Below are positions 22,007 to 35,151 of a stretch of 64,000 bases of DNA, piece after piece. Where the stretch lies: the NCBI GenBank assembly GCA_025531455.1, contig JAMYHL010000022.1:372001-436000 (forward strand), in the 5' to 3' direction. The notes under the pieces are model-generated. The model worked only from the letters and a program-made list of their open reading frames with translations, was not told where the DNA came from and did not search any database. The translations under genes were made by a program, and so were the position numbers. How positions within the stretch are numbered: the stretch's first letter is position 1; the number at the start of each line of letters is the position of its first letter. The DNA comes from Apiotrichum sp. Y4204. Lineage: Eukaryota > Basidiomycota > Tremellomycetes > Trichosporonales > Trichosporonaceae.

Positions 22007-24194
22007 ATGTCTGGATTCTCGCCGTACCCGTACAACCCGACGATGGGGTACACGCCGCGCCGCTCGACGACCACGCCGCTGCAGATCGAGGTGCCAGACG
22101 AGGTGCCCACGCCGGGCACGTCCATCTCGTCGCGGCGCGGGCTGCGGCGCGGGCTGAGCTTTGACCAGGTCCGCACGATGGGGTGCGTATGGGGATGAAT
22201 ACATGAGAAGGGGTTCTGATGGCAGGATTATTTCGCGGCATGAGCGCAGTATTGAGGACTTTCGCGATATCGATGTGTGCGAGGCGGCGATCAAGAAGCG
22301 GCCGCGAAAGGTGGGTACTGGCGTATACGCGCGGAGCCTCGGGCTGGATATCGGGATGCGGAAGTACGGGACATAATCTCTGACACGCGTCGCCAAGTTC
22401 GATCCGCGATCGCGCCGTTTCGATTCGATCACTGACAACCAGGTGCGGCTGTACTACGAGAAACTCGCGACAATTCAGGACCACTACGAGGAGGTGGACG
22501 CGCTGCTGGCGGGCGAGCTGCCGTCGTTTATTGCGAGCACGTTCGCCAAGCCCCCGCCGCAGCACTCGCGGAGCATGTCGAATCTGTCCGAGCATGGCGA
22601 CGAGATACACAGCGCGTGGTACATCCGACCGCGGGTGCGCGAGCACGACCACGAGGTGATCGATGACGGGGAGGAAGATGGCGAGACCTCGCCTCTCATG
22701 CTTGCTGACCGCGAGGCGCAGAGGGACCGGATTGCGAAGCTTGCGCTCAACGGTGGGTGGTCCGCAGGGCGTTTCTGATGGCAGTGAACACTATCGTCAA
22801 CCTCCTCCTTGTCGGTGCCAAGGGAATCGCGGTGTGGTATTCCTCCTCGATTTCGCTCACGGCGAGTCTTGTCGACTCGGCCCTTGATCTTCTCTCGACG
22901 TTTATTATCCTTGGCACGAGCTGGGCGATTGGTATCCCAACGGATCGCCACCTTGTGAGCTCGACCACACCCTATGGAGCTAACATAGCAGTACCCTGCA
23001 GGAAAACGGCGATTCGAGCCTCTTGGAGTGGTATGTCGACAGCTAATGTCCAGCGCTCACAGCAGCTCATCTTCTCCGTCGCAATGATCGCATCGTTTGT
23101 CCAGGTGTTTATCGAGTCACTGCAGCGCGCATGGTTCCGAGGCGAGACCGAGGTTGTCGAGCTCAGCGGCATCGGCATGGCAACCATGCTGGCCACCATT
23201 GGCGTAAAGGCTGTCCTGTAAGAGGAGGAATTGGGGCTTAGCTGACAGCAGCTGGGTATGGTGCTCGCAGATTCCGTCGTCCGGCGTGCAGGCGCTCGCA
23301 CAGGATGCGGAGAACGACGTCTTCTTCAACATCATGTCCCTCGCGTTCCCCGTGAGCTAGTTTTTCTCTCTCAAAGCTGACGACAGTGGATCGGCCACAA
23401 GATGGGCTGGGCGCTTCTTGACCCAATAGGCGGCATGGTGCTCTCGCTGTACATTATCATCGAGTGGGTCAAGACGCTCTTCCTCAACTTTGCCAAGCGT
23501 AAGTGCAGTTTTCTTTTGTCGTCTGACGCCAGTGTCCGGCCGTGCAGCGTCGTCCGACCAGTACACGCGTGTACTGTATCTCGTCTCACGCTTCAACCCT
23601 GTTATCTCCATCGCCGCCGTGGAATGCTACCACATTGGGTGGGTTGCATATGAGTCGCTCTGCTAATTGCCAGCGACGATCTCGTTGTCGAGATCGACGT
23701 CATCCTCCCGAACACCTCCCTCCACTTTGCGCACGATGTCGGAGAGACAATCCAGTGAGTTGCCAGGGACGGAAGACTGGTTTTCCAGGACGGTTTCCGA
23801 TGGATCCAGGACTCGCTGACACCCAGGGTGATGCTCGAGCAGTGGGTATCGAGCGGCCGTGTAGTTACTGACCTGAAGTCTCGACGGCGTGCTCCGTGCC
23901 TATGTACAGTGAGTCACAGCGGCAAGAATGATACTAACCACAGCACCGACTATACGTCCAAGAACCCGTGCGTCTGCCAATCCAGGCCGAACTGACCCCA
24001 GAGCGCAGCACGTCCCGCGCACGCGGCAGGGCTCGAACCCGATGATTGTCCGTGCGGCGCATTCGCCAGAGAACCCGAGTCCATACGTTGGCTCCACGAC
24101 GCCAACGGCTGCCAACCCGTTCGGCCGCAACCTACGCTCAGAATCGTATACGAGCGGATACGGCGCCATCTCCGAGTCGCCGCGCACGAAGTAG
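22007..24194 (+). CDS. cation diffusion facilitator, Mn-type (DxxxD)
   Basis: Fourteen exons: 22007-22182, 22226-22310, 22443-22752, 22785-22954, 22992-23030, 23066-23217, 23252-23351, 23387-23498, 23533-23638, 23674-23754, 23827-23841, 23879-23908, 23944-23967 and 24002-24194; 530 residues in frame throughout. A cytosolic N-terminal third contains RLYYEKLATIQDHYEEVD, seen in fungal and plant Mn-CDFs. The membrane domain follows, with the two signatures SLVDSALDLLS and ALAQDAENDVFFN. These DxxxD pairs mark the Mn2+ subgroup of CDF antiporters, which move Mn2+ (sometimes Fe2+) into vesicles or the vacuole. The C-terminal cytosolic domain has VEIDVILP and YVHTDY. Most introns are 32-37 nt and exons 5 and 11-13 are only 39, 15, 30 and 24 nt. 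Two introns end in CAGCAG (23063/23066 and 23249/23252), so acceptor choice can add a residue. Confidence 0.93.
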
Positions 24195-26537
24195 AAGATC
24201 CGAGCGTCGTCGTCGTGTTTGATTTCTTTTCTTTCTTCCCCTCTCCCCCCCTTTTGGATCATCATCATGCACAGACTGTTATCACCCAATCACAAAGACT
24301 ACCGGCCATGGCTGAGCGACTGACTGCAGGATCCCGCTAGTAGGTGGCGAGCAGGGTGCCGGCCTCGTGTTCTTACTCCTGTCTTTCTGTTGTTACCGAG
24401 TCCTCGACCTGAGGCCTGAGGCCCTGGTCCGAACCCAAGAGTTACGAGATCTCGGTGTTACACCACGCAGCTGACGATACTAACTCCAAAGCGACCAGGA
24501 TCAGCGATCAGCGATCAGCGATCAGCGACTCACGTTGTGCGCCGATGATCCGCTAATGCCACGCTAGCAGTGATCGCCCGATCACACGTGCGCTAGTAGA
24601 TCATTCTTTCGCCCTCAAGACGGGCTAGCGCGCTAGCAACGCCTTGGCCGCGAGGCGCGAGGCCGCAGATGGAACGTGCGGCATGGCGAGAGCTCGAGAG
24701 GTGCTACCCAGCCGACGCCTGAGCGTGCCCGGGTCGCGATCGGGATCGAGCACATCGCAGCTCTAGCTCGTCCGTCAAGCCTAGCTTCGATGCTCTCTCG
24801 AGCCCTCGAGCTGATCGTGAACCGTGCGTTGTACCCCGAATCTAGAGCACCTCTTACCTTGACTCTGCCCGGAACCACTTGCGTACGGGAACACCGTACG
24901 CAGCGCACACAGTACACAACCTTCGTACGCTGCTCGGCGTTGTCGGAAACCGATACAACAACGGACGAACCGGATGAACGCGCAGCAGCTCCCCTTTCAC
25001 GTCACTGCTGACCCAGGTACTCAGGCGGCGGTCTCCAACGAGACGGTCTCCTGCGGCCTGCGGTCCTGGTCTGAACATCGAGGTCACCGGACCCGTGCGC
25101 GATCGACATTGCAGAACTTCACGCGCGTAGCTGGAACCCGCGCGATATCTCGCCGAACCCAATCTCTGCTGATAGGCTCAGCGTAAACATGGTACAGTAG
25201 GGGATGAGTTCAGTTCGGTACCCTATAGCCCACAGTCTCACAGTCCTGGCCTCCTCCGCCGTCGCCGCCACGCCGCCACATGAGATGCATACTTGAATTG
25301 TCATATGATCGTCGCCGCATTCATGACGCGTACTCCTGTACTCCTGTACTCCGGCGCGCGGTGGACGGTCGACTCTTCCGATGCGGACCGTAGTTCCGAC
25401 ATCCCACATCGACAGCCTCGAGCAGCGTCTTATGAACTGGATCGGGTATGCGCTGAACATGCTGAGCATGCTGAGCATCGAGCTCGAGGCCCAAGCGACT
25501 GAAATCCGCCGGAAATCAACTGCCATAAGCTGCTAGTACTGTTAGGGTGCTCAGGCCGCTGCACGGCTGCCATGGTGCCATGGTCAGCAGCGTGCTGCAT
25601 TCGAGAAATTTCCTTGTCCAGTCCCCAGCATACCCCGTAGCTCGTCCCCCGCCACTGCCACAGGGCCCCGAGGCCCCGTGCGCGCACCGACCAAGGCCGA
25701 ATACTGATCAGCGGATCAGCAGCTCAGCAGATGAGCAGATGAGCGCGAAGCACTGCGCCCTATAGGAGGGGCCACAGGGCACGAGCGCGCGGACGTGGGT
25801 GACGGCGCCGAGGGGCCCGGGGGTGGGACAGCCTGAGCGTACCTGCGGCATCGCGACATGCGTACTGTATGTACATGTGCCCACGGGCGCGGGTGCGCGA
25901 GAGCGCGTGCTATTAGACCTTAGACAATCAGACAAAGCATTGTTTTGCAGCGTTGCGCGCTTTGCCACTGGCTGCACATGGCCGAGCTGGAGGTGACCTG
26001 GGTGACACAATGTCCAGGGCGGGCGCGCTGGCGCGCGCTCGGGACTCCAAAGGACGCGACTGGTTTGCTTTTTTTCGCGCTGCCAAGTGGGAGATGAGAG
26101 CTGGATCTCTGCAGTACCTTGAGAGTTTGAGAGGGATTGCAGCCTCGAGGACGCCACCCGGGTCTGAAGTGATGATCCGATGAGGAAAGGGGGGAAGAAA
26201 AGTCTGGAGCTATGGAGAGCTGGAGCAACAAAGTGGAATGTAAACATCAGAAGATCATAATAGCGTCAAGTAGCGAAGAGCGATCCTCTGATCCTCTGAT
26301 CATCGATCCCAGGATCATCACGATCAGCACACCATACAGCATAACAACAGCACACTACCACGACACGGCACACGACGCCCACCGGCCACCACACCCACCA
26401 CGATAGCTCACGCTCACCTACGATCCACGGCACTCTCGAGCTCGACCGCAGCAGCGGCACGAGAGACGGTCGCCTGCAGATCAGTTTGGGTAGAGAGTAA
26501 ACAACCACAGCTCGACAGCACAACACTCCCTTTCATC
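24195..26537. other. intergenic region between the CDF and kinase genes
   Basis: Mostly featureless. It contains a short GATCAGC tandem array and, at the right end, the kinase promoter. No supported gene. Confidence 0.5.
24499..24526. repeat. GATCAGC tandem repeat, 4 copies
   Basis: Four perfect head-to-tail copies of the heptamer GATCAGC, about 300 nt downstream of the CDF stop. Related GATCAGC/GGATCAG words recur near 25706-25720. Confidence 0.85.
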
Positions 26538-29500
26538 ATGCCCGCGCTGCGCGACTCGCTGCGAGCGCCTTCGCAGCGTCCCCATCACCGGGGATGTAAA
26601 CAACAACATCAGCAATCACCGCATTACCATCACCCGCACCCGAACCTCATCCCCCAACACGCATCTCCAGTCAACAACACTCATTCATCATCCTGTACCG
26701 GCTGTTCCACCGCTCCCTCGACCTGGTCCACTTGCCTCTCTTCATTCTACTCGTCCACAACTTGTTCTTCTTCGTCATCTTACTCTCCCTCTCCTTCCTC
26801 TATCCGTATCCGTACTCCTCCAAAGCCACAAGCCTCATACCAACAGCCAACATCCTGCTCAAGTTTCACCACTGCTCTCTCGTCCCCTGCTCGTCCCCCC
26901 CGTCATCCTGCGGAGGCCGGCGCAGAGCACTGTCTCTCCCATCTGGGCGATATCTCCGGCTCAAGCACGTCCAACAGTCCCATAGCTCCATTTCCTGGTC
27001 TTGGCCGTGGCAAGCACCCACTTGTTCTCAATCCGTCCACTCTCAACCCAATAGGCATTTCGCCGCACAGCATGGTCGCCGAGCGTGACATCAGGTCCGG
27101 CGGGCGTGAGGTGCGTGAGCGTGAGCGTGAGCACTTTGCTGCGCGTGAGCGTGAGCTGCGTGAGCCGTCGTCATACGCGCCGGCCAATTCCGCCCGTGAG
27201 CTCACCGACCCATCCGACGCGTCGCGCCCAGTGGCCACCCGCCTTGGGCTGGCCGGTGAACCCATCCGGCCACAGCGCGTCGCCAGCCACCACGCCACCA
27301 CCGCCGACACGTCCGATATGCGCGACGGACATGACAAACACGACAACAACAAGCATACCCAACATGCCCATCAAGTTCAGAGTGGCCAGCATGCCCAGTA
27401 TGCAGACCACGACCCCACCGCGTTCGACATGTTTGGAACGTTTAAGCTCAAGAACAACACGCAGACGATCGCTACTCCTCACGGCCTCCACCCCGCGAGT
27501 CCAACCCACCATCACAAGCGTGACATGCTCACTTCAACTCGAAACGACCAAAACATTCAAAACAAGATTACCGCGAGCAAGATCCGTCGCGACGACGCCA
27601 CTGAGGTCAATGTTGGTTTGGCCACTACCACTGCAGACAACTCTGCTATGGGCGTGATCACTCGCGCCCGCGCCACTACTGCTCGTGTCAACAACATCGC
27701 CTCGCAGACCGCGTCGCATTCCGTTCAAACCGCGTCGACTACACATGCGCACAACCACGCCTCCCCCTCACCCCCAGCCCGTCCCCCGCGTAACCGTTCA
27801 CGCATCGTCAACACTACCATCACTCAAGACTCTCCTGCATCACGCCGACACCAGACCGTCGACCTCAACAACTCCTCCCTTGCTGGCGCCGCGATGACTG
27901 GTGCAGACTCGTCGGCCTTCATGTACGACGACGAATCGCTGCTGATCAAGTCGAAAGAGCCCTCCCGCGTGGAGCGGTACCTCGACGAGGCTCTCGCCGA
28001 CCCAAACCACCATGAAGACGTTGGTCAAGGTCCGGACATCCTCGACATTAGCTATGACTCGCTCCGCAGCCACACCAGGAGCCCAAACTTCGATTCTCCC
28101 TCGCCCGACATACATGCAAGCTTTGCCAAGCTCATTGCTCGCGAGAAGTCAAATGCCGCGAGGAAGGCCGAGACCAAGGCGCGCTACCAGGAGCTGATCA
28201 ACAACTCGGATAACAGCATCGCCGCCTCCGTTCCCGACCTGCAGCCCGCGCCGCTGCACAAGGCCGACAAGGACGCGGATCCCCAATACCAGAAGTTTGT
28301 CAACGCCATGTCTGGCATCTACAACCTTACCGACCAGCAGCTCGAGGCTCGCTTCATCTTCGAGACCGAGATCGGCTTCGGCAACTGGGGCAGCGTGTGG
28401 ATGTGCCGTCTTCGCGAGCAAAAGACCACCGGCCCTGCGAGCGGCAGCCGCCTGGGGCGTGCTGCCGCAATGAATGGCGGGACCGGTGCTGGCGGCTGCG
28501 TCGCTGTTAAGCTTGCACACAGGAACAAGGAGGCAGTAAGTAATTTCTAGATCTGGACTAGTGCGCGTTTCGGACATCCAGAGTCCGAGCTTCGGATGTG
28601 CTAGTGGGAATTGTCACAGTTACAGATTGCTGACCACACTACTTGCAACTACGAAACACGAACCAAACACTACATCATCACCCTTCGACAATCCATCATA
28701 CACACAATGTTTTCTGCAGGCCAACACTCAACGCGTTCACGCGCTCTGGCACGAGATGAAGATTATCCGCAGTCTGCGTCACGACACCCACCCTAGCATC
28801 ATCGAGTTTGAAGCCTTCATCATCACCCCTGGCTATGCACTGTGAGTAACGGGCCATGCGTGCGCTCGAACCTTTCAATCTCTAATCCCTCAGGATCGTC
28901 ATGCCGTACCTCTCTCATCTGATCGAGCTCAAGATGTCCGTCACGCGTGCTCGTCCCCACTTCCGCGCACTGGCGAGCGCGATAGTCTACCTCCACGAGC
29001 GCGGTATCACGCACAATGACATCAAGCCGGCCAACATTGTGATGAGCCACAGCGACGTGCCGGTGTTAGTCGACTTTGGCTTTGCCAAGAAGCACGAGGT
29101 CGGGACACCCGGGCGGTTCCTCAGCACTGCCCGTATGGGTACTCCGGAGGTGAGTAACCCAGGTGTTACTTTTCTGACAACAGTACCTCGACCCCCAGCG
29201 CGCTGCTGGCCAGCCCCACGATGAGCGTACCTCGGATGTCTGGGCCCTTGGCGTAAGTCAGCCATTCCAGAATGCACTGACTCTAGATTACCTTTTACGA
29301 GATCCTCATCGGACGCACGCCCTTCGAGTACACCGAGGACGAGGTTTTCAGCGAAGATGAGCTTCCAGAGTACTGGGTCCGCACCCGAGCGGGAAACTGG
29401 CTTGGTGACTGGGAGATGCCTCCAAGTAGGTGCCACGGTGGTAACTGCACTGACACCAGGCATGGAGAACCTTTTACGCTACATGATCTGTCCGGACCCC

Positions 29501-31664
29501 ATTCACCGCATCGGTGCCCTGCAGGTGTACCACCACGATGCGCTGCAACCCACCAAGGAGTCGGTCAACCTTTCCAACATTTCCACGCCATACTTTGTTC
29601 GCGAGGCAATGGGAGAGCCAGACGATCCCAGCCTGGAGATGTACGAGCAGCAAGTTCGCGCTCGGAAGCTTAAGACCATCAAGAGCGATGTCGGCATGGT
29701 GCGCAAGAAGAAGAATGGCGAGCGTGTTGTCACCCCTCTGGGTGAGAGCATCAAGCAACACACGAGCAGCCACGAACTTCGCTCCTCTCAATCTGACGTC
29801 CGTGTGCGCGAGCAAAGCAAGAAGAAGCCAAAAGCTATTCGTGCCAAAGATCGCAAGCAGCCGTCTAGTGAGGATGCAGACGTGGAGGAAGCTGATCAGG
29901 AAGGCAAGCTCAAGCGTCGTATCGTGGACGAGAGCGAGCCGGAATTCAGCCTTGTGTTGGACAAGCCGGAGATCAAGTTGGAGAACAAGCAATTGCGGGT
30001 CTCGGATTCGGAACTCTTGGATATGCCGCGCCGTCTCTCAACCGCACCTCGTCCTACTACCGCCCAGGCCAAGCCCACTCCCCGTTCATCTGCCCTCACC
30101 CATCTCCATGTGTCGACCTCGGGTACTGCAGACGGCGACATATTCGGTCCCTCGCCCGCTCCTGCGAAGAACCATGAGGAAGCCATGCTCCGCACCCTGC
30201 GCAACCTTGAGGGAAATACGGCGATGACTGCCACTCGGCAGGCGGAGCTCGAGGTCGCCGCTCGCCGCGAACTCATCCCCCACAACTCGTTCGAGGCCGC
30301 CGCTAGCCGCGAAGAGGCTGTCCGCCGTGCGTTGAAGTCACTCGAGGGAGGGCAGAAACTCAAGGTCGAGGACTGTGGAGACAACAAGACTGCCCTTCGC
30401 TTGACTCGCAACTCGCGTTCACAGAGCCTTGACTCTGGGGAACTTCTCTCCAAGAAGCCGTCAACCGAGATGCGCCGCAGTGAGACTATGGTACTCGTCC
30501 GCGATCCATGCACCCCTCGCACTTCCCACATTGGGTCGACCGCACCATTCTTGGACGTCAACATCTCCACTGGCAGCATCTTCCCCCCTTCGCTGAAGCG
30601 CAACGAGGGTGGCACCGCTCCCCGCGGCTCTTCCCTGCACGGCAGTCCTCTTCGTGGCCGTGGCGGTCGGTCTGAGACTCCGCTGCTCGAGTCACCCGCG
30701 CGCCGTGCCAAACAGTCCACAGCACCGGATGCTGTAGGCCTCAAAGATGACAATCTCGACCGTCTCGCGGAGTGGGCCAAGGCAATTGAGAGTAGGTTTT
30801 GCCCCTTGTGTTGCCGCTGACATTAGACTACGTGGAGACCGCACGCAAGGCGCGGGCCGAGGGACGCCCGGAATTACCCATGCCCGCTGGCCTCGAGGAG
30901 CACTTCCCTTCACTCACCCTTCGCCCCATGTCGCCGGTCACGCAGGCCATGGCGAACATTCTACATGCAGACTTTAGTGGCCAGCAGGGGCAGGCTCCCC
31001 TGTCAATACCCACGAAACGCAATTCGCGCCGTGAACGTCCCACTGTGTCGCAGTTGTTCCACCGCAACAACGAAGTGGAGAAAGAGAAGGGTGAGTCTAT
31101 CTACATCAAGAAACAAACTCACAGTCAGAAAAGAAGCCGGTTCTTCGCCGTATGGCCGCGCGCATTCCTACTCGCAAGTCGGAGTCGCAACTGCGGGCGG
31201 CTGTCATCGCCCCCAGGGCCTCGCCGGACGCCAGCGAAGTGACCGACGAGCAGACTGAAGTGCTCCGCAGCTCGTGGCGCAGCAGCAAGCGCTTGAGCCA
31301 CCGCAGCAGTCTTTTCAATCACCGGAACAGCCAGCACTCGACCAACCTTCTCTCCCCACCCGTCGAGTACTCGATGCTTGCCCCTCCCGCTCCTGAGGGC
31401 CCTGTTAACGGTGGCGGATTTGGCTACCGCATGAACAAGCCTTCATCCATGGTCTCTCTCCGCGACAAGGCGCGTGCCCTCCTCGGCGACAAGGACCGCG
31501 ATCGCCTCAACCACAAGACGAGCCAGTCGCTCCCGCGCAGCACCAAGTCGGAGGAGTTGATGCGCCACGCGGAAAAGAGCAACACCATCGGGCACCGCCC
31601 CTCGACCCCTGGCTTTGGCCACAAGGAGCGCAAGGGCCTCTTCAAGCTCTTCAAGCGCAGTTAA
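26538..31664 (+). CDS. large protein kinase, non-RD type, with long disordered flanks
   Basis: Eight exons, 26538-28535, 28720-28841, 28894-29149, 29184-29252, 29287-29425, 29460-30791, 30827-31090 and 31129-31664; 1571 residues. The first ~600 residues are low complexity (Ser, His, Asn, Thr), with an Arg/Glu block (VREREREHFAARERELRE). The kinase domain starts at IGFGNWGSVW (about 612-621), with the VAVK lysine near 658, a 30-residue insert between Gly loop and lysine, the alpha-C Glu in HEMKIIRSL, catalytic loop HNDIKPAN (Asp about 749), VDFGFAK (Asp about 767), GTPEYLDPQ and DVWALGITFYE. HRD is HND here, so it is not an RD kinase. The long C-terminal tail is basic and Ser-rich and ends GLFKLFKRS. 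All catalytic residues are present, so activity is expected. I cannot assign it to a named kinase family. Confidence 0.85.
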
Positions 31665-33582
31665 CAAGCCGACCTCATTCCACGCCTCTGCATGTGTATC
31701 TCACCCCATACCATTCGCTCCTCATTCCATCTGAAAGATTCCCGATCCGCGATGCCCTTGTTAATACCGCCAATGCCCATTGCCTGCCTAAACTCCATGC
31801 CATAATTCCTTGTATCCAACACGAAAAGGTGCCGCCAGGCCTCACGATGTTCACGACGCGCGACGCGACACACACGACACGCGACGACGACACAATGTAA
31901 GCCTGCCCGGCGCGACACCACCATTCCATCCCTTAACATCGGCATCCGTAGCTTCCTGTGCATCATTGCGCCACACGCCTGACAATCCCCATTTCCAGTG
32001 GCTGAATACATAGCTGATACCTGATGCACTCGTGCCCGATGAAGGAGTGGCGAGTTTTGAATGTTCCGGCATCGTGATCAGAGGCTAATGGAATCGAGAG
32101 ATTTAGTATCGTGGGGATCGCGATGTCGGAAGTTCAGTGTCCACAGTGCAGAGTGTAAACATATAAATGATGCACTGCAAATACACTGAGAGCTACATTT
32201 TGGAACTTTCCGAGCCACATGACGCAAACGACCAGCAGGCACCCCAATCGTGAGTGGCCCAGACCCGGTCGGTCGGGTAGAAAGTCTTGTGTTAGATCGG
32301 GTTCTGGAATCTGTGTTGAGAAGAGGGGTGCAGGATGGTGATTCCCGGGGGTGCTCGCGTGGAATGGCGGGCGCATAGCGCGCATAGATGAATGCATGGT
32401 ACAGATAACAGGTGACGAGAGCCCATTCACCTGCGTCCGAGCCAGAGGGCCGAAGGGTGTGATACAGTAACCCCGCGAGCTTTGAGCCAGTATGAAGCTA
32501 TGAAGCGTGCTGGCAACAGAGCCGTGGGCTGTAGTGAACGCCGCTGCCCAAGATTCTTACACTGCACGACAGCCCGACACCCCAAATACACTGAGCGCGC
32601 GTGTTTGCCGCGCTGCCGCCGGCAATTCACGCTTGCGTCACGGCGTATTCAGTCGGCGGTACTGTACAGGTGTGCTTTCGGCGTCACTTTCGGCGTCACC
32701 TCTTTCCATCGCCAAGACCCAAGACGATACCAGAAAACTGAAAACAGTCCGAAAACTAGCAGAGGAGCTGCAGGGCATCAATTGGCGGCTTGGTTTGAGG
32801 CTTGGCTTATCACACACCTTGTCCCGAGGCCCGGCGTGTAAGACAGGGGGGGTGGGTGTATGTATATGACTCGCATTCGGATGCATGTCGGTGGCTTTGG
32901 GATGCCTCAGACGCGTGAGACGGGGTCGACGCTGTCGGGAAGACATGGGATCGTGGCCTGTACGGCTCGTGGGAACCAGGGATGCAGAGCATGCCACGGA
33001 TGAAGGCTTTCAGGGGGCGCAAACAGAGTACGCGAGTACGAAGAGTGGTACAGTGAGGAAAGGGCCCACGCCAGGGATCCCCACATGTTCAATCTGTTCA
33101 ATCTATTCATCTGTCTAACATATTTCAACTTCAAGCATCCATCCAGCATTCAGCGGTGAGTATACATTGTAGCTGTAGCGAGTTTGCAGATCTGCTCAAC
33201 TGGTAATAGGTGGACTGCAGTTCGACAAGAGACGGAGGTATTGTATACATTTCCTTGCCCACAGCCATCAAAATCACTGTCGTGCCAGTGTTGCTCTCGG
33301 AGCAGATGTTGAGAAGATTCCTTCAAGCTGATCTCTCGTCAAATGTCTCGACCGCTGCAGACTTACTTCCTTTTGTGATCAGGCTGGGCGATCAACCTTC
33401 ACCGATTCTAACTTTTGTTGATCTTCACAGGAGCGTTCACTCCGAATACTGACTATCCTCACACTGGCACTTCCGCTGTTTGTGCGGCGTAGGGGGACGA
33501 GCCTGTGTACATCGCATGGAGTCTGATACACTAACTAGTCCGCAGTCCTTCTTCCATTCATACAAAAGCTTCGGATTGAAGT
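31665..33582. other. intergenic region, nothing recognised
   Basis: Short domain-free open frames on both strands. This marks the change from housekeeping genes to the accessory stretch. Confidence 0.5.
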
Positions 33583-33927
33583 CTACTGAACGTCCTTGTC
33601 GATGACGAAGGTCTGGCCGTCGAGTTTCCAGACACCACCATGGCCACCATTGCCGCACTGGTCGATGATGTTGGCAAACGCGTCCCAGCAGTGGTAAAGG
33701 TTGCCGTCGGGGCCCCAGGCCTCAAACTTGTAGGGGGTGGCCTCCCCGGTGCCGCCGTCGACGACGTTAAGAACGAACCTACGGAACGAGCCCGACCCCT
33801 GGCAAATCCTCGCGCGCATGTCCCAGGCGCTGCGATCGTTACCGGGACCGGAACCGTCGCCATAACAGTCGGCAGCGAGAGCGGCCGGCATGATGGCGAC
33901 AATGGTGGTGAGGGCGAAAAGCTTCAT
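33583..33927 (-). CDS. small secreted protein with four cysteines
   Basis: Intronless frame of 114 residues. A clear signal peptide (MKLFALTTIVAIMPAALA, cut before ADCYGDG) leads to a mature chain of about 96 residues with four Cys (in ADCYGD, RICQGS, YHCWDAF, DQCGNGG), enough for two disulfides. Trp, Gly and aromatic residues are frequent (NDRSAWDMR, YHCWDAFANII, GGVWKLDGQTFVI). The layout resembles small secreted proteins common in fungi that lack an assigned function; I do not recognise a named family. The start is taken at the signal-peptide Met although the frame is open further upstream. A TATA box lies about 130 nt upstream. Confidence 0.75.
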   Translation of the reverse strand: MKLFALTTIVAIMPAALAADCYGDGSGPGNDRSAWDMRARICQGSGSFRRFVLNVVDGGTGEATPYKFEAWGPDGNLYHCWDAFANIIDQCGNGGHGGVWKLDGQTFVIDKDVQ

Positions 33928-34054
33928 GTTGAAATTCACGTGTAACTGGAGTACTGGAGTTGGAGGCAGCTGAGTGCGCAAGAAGTCGATGGTGAAGCTT
34001 GATCGTTGTCGAAGATGTTGATGAGGAGAGAGAAACGCACCTCCCGTGGTCGCC

Positions 34055-34061
34055 TTTTATA
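34055..34061 (-). promoter_or_regulatory. TATA box of the small secreted protein gene
   Basis: TATAAAA on the minus strand, 128 nt upstream of the ATG at 33927. Confidence 0.5.
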
Positions 34062-35151
34062 TCTTCCAGGTAGGACAAGTCATCATTGCACAGTACGCTG
34101 AAGATGCTCAAGGTGTGTTCAGAACGACAGTATCTCGCACAGAGGGGCGACAGGTCAACAACACCAACCTGCTGGGATTTGGGTCCATACTCCATCATGA
34201 CCAACTTGGGACGTTCATCGCGACCGGTTCGACGGAAACGGCGCTTGAAGGCGGCGAGGTCCACTTTGGCCATCGTCGTCAGGCTGTCTGTAACGAAGGG
34301 CCCCAATCTGCATCTGTGAGAACCACCGTGAGATTAGATTGGAGATCTTCGAAGATTAGCTCGAGCATTCCACTCCACTCACATGGTGCTGTCTTACGAA
34401 CTTCAAACACCGAACTGAGCCTTGCCTCCTTTTCCGTTATTTCTAGTAGTTCAGTATATCAGTATCCAAGAAACTGATATTCGGGACCGGATCTACTGGA
34501 TTCTTCTGCAGATCTGCATAAGGAGGTGTTACACCCTAGATCTGCTATTAGAAGCTCCAGAAGTGGACCAGATCCAAAGGTCCCGCCCGGGGTTGCGATT
34601 GTTATCTTGCTATCATTGAGTTTCTGATTACGAAATAGAGGTGCATACCCGTCATCTGTATCCAGGTATCAAGGTCACTTGTGTCCGTCGGCCGTCGGAA
34701 ACAGTACCACACTGCTTCCGGTCGCGGAAGCCTTCCTTGAAGGTTCGGTCATGTGTGAGTGCCGAGATCTGCGAGCCGGTGTACCCCGCCATCGCACGTT
34801 GCGAGCCCATCTCCTTCTCTCTTGACGCAGGCATGGGGTTAGCACGGCAAGAACGAGATTGAGGGAAAACTGTGGGCATAAGCGATTTGCGATAGAGTGG
34901 ACATGAGGACAAGTCTCAGTCCCATGGTCCCATCCTCTGGATGGAGAAATGTTAGTGAAGTGGCGATGAAACGACATGGTCGGCCCGGCGAGCCGGGCCG
35001 GGAAGCCGGTAACGGCCGACTCCCCACCCGGGTGGCTCGGCCGAAGCCATAAAGAGCAAGGGAAATTGTGTGCCGTGTTCATACTGCATCCACATGGAAT
35101 CAGACGACGACGGATGAGATGGAGGCAATGACCATACATTGGACTACAGAA
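34062..35151. other. intergenic region
   Basis: No gene supported. Contains a compact GC palindrome (34981-35000, nine-base arms, two-base loop) and some BglII-like AGATCT words near 34342-34545. Confidence 0.45.
34981..35000. repeat. short GC-rich inverted repeat
   Basis: CGGCCCGGC and GCCGGGCCG form perfect 9-bp arms around GA. May fold as a small hairpin in RNA; no associated gene. Confidence 0.6.

Noticed and set aside
24499..24526. GATCAGC array considered as a CRISPR-like or operator array
   Set aside because: Contiguous copies without spacers in a eukaryotic genome; a simple tandem repeat.
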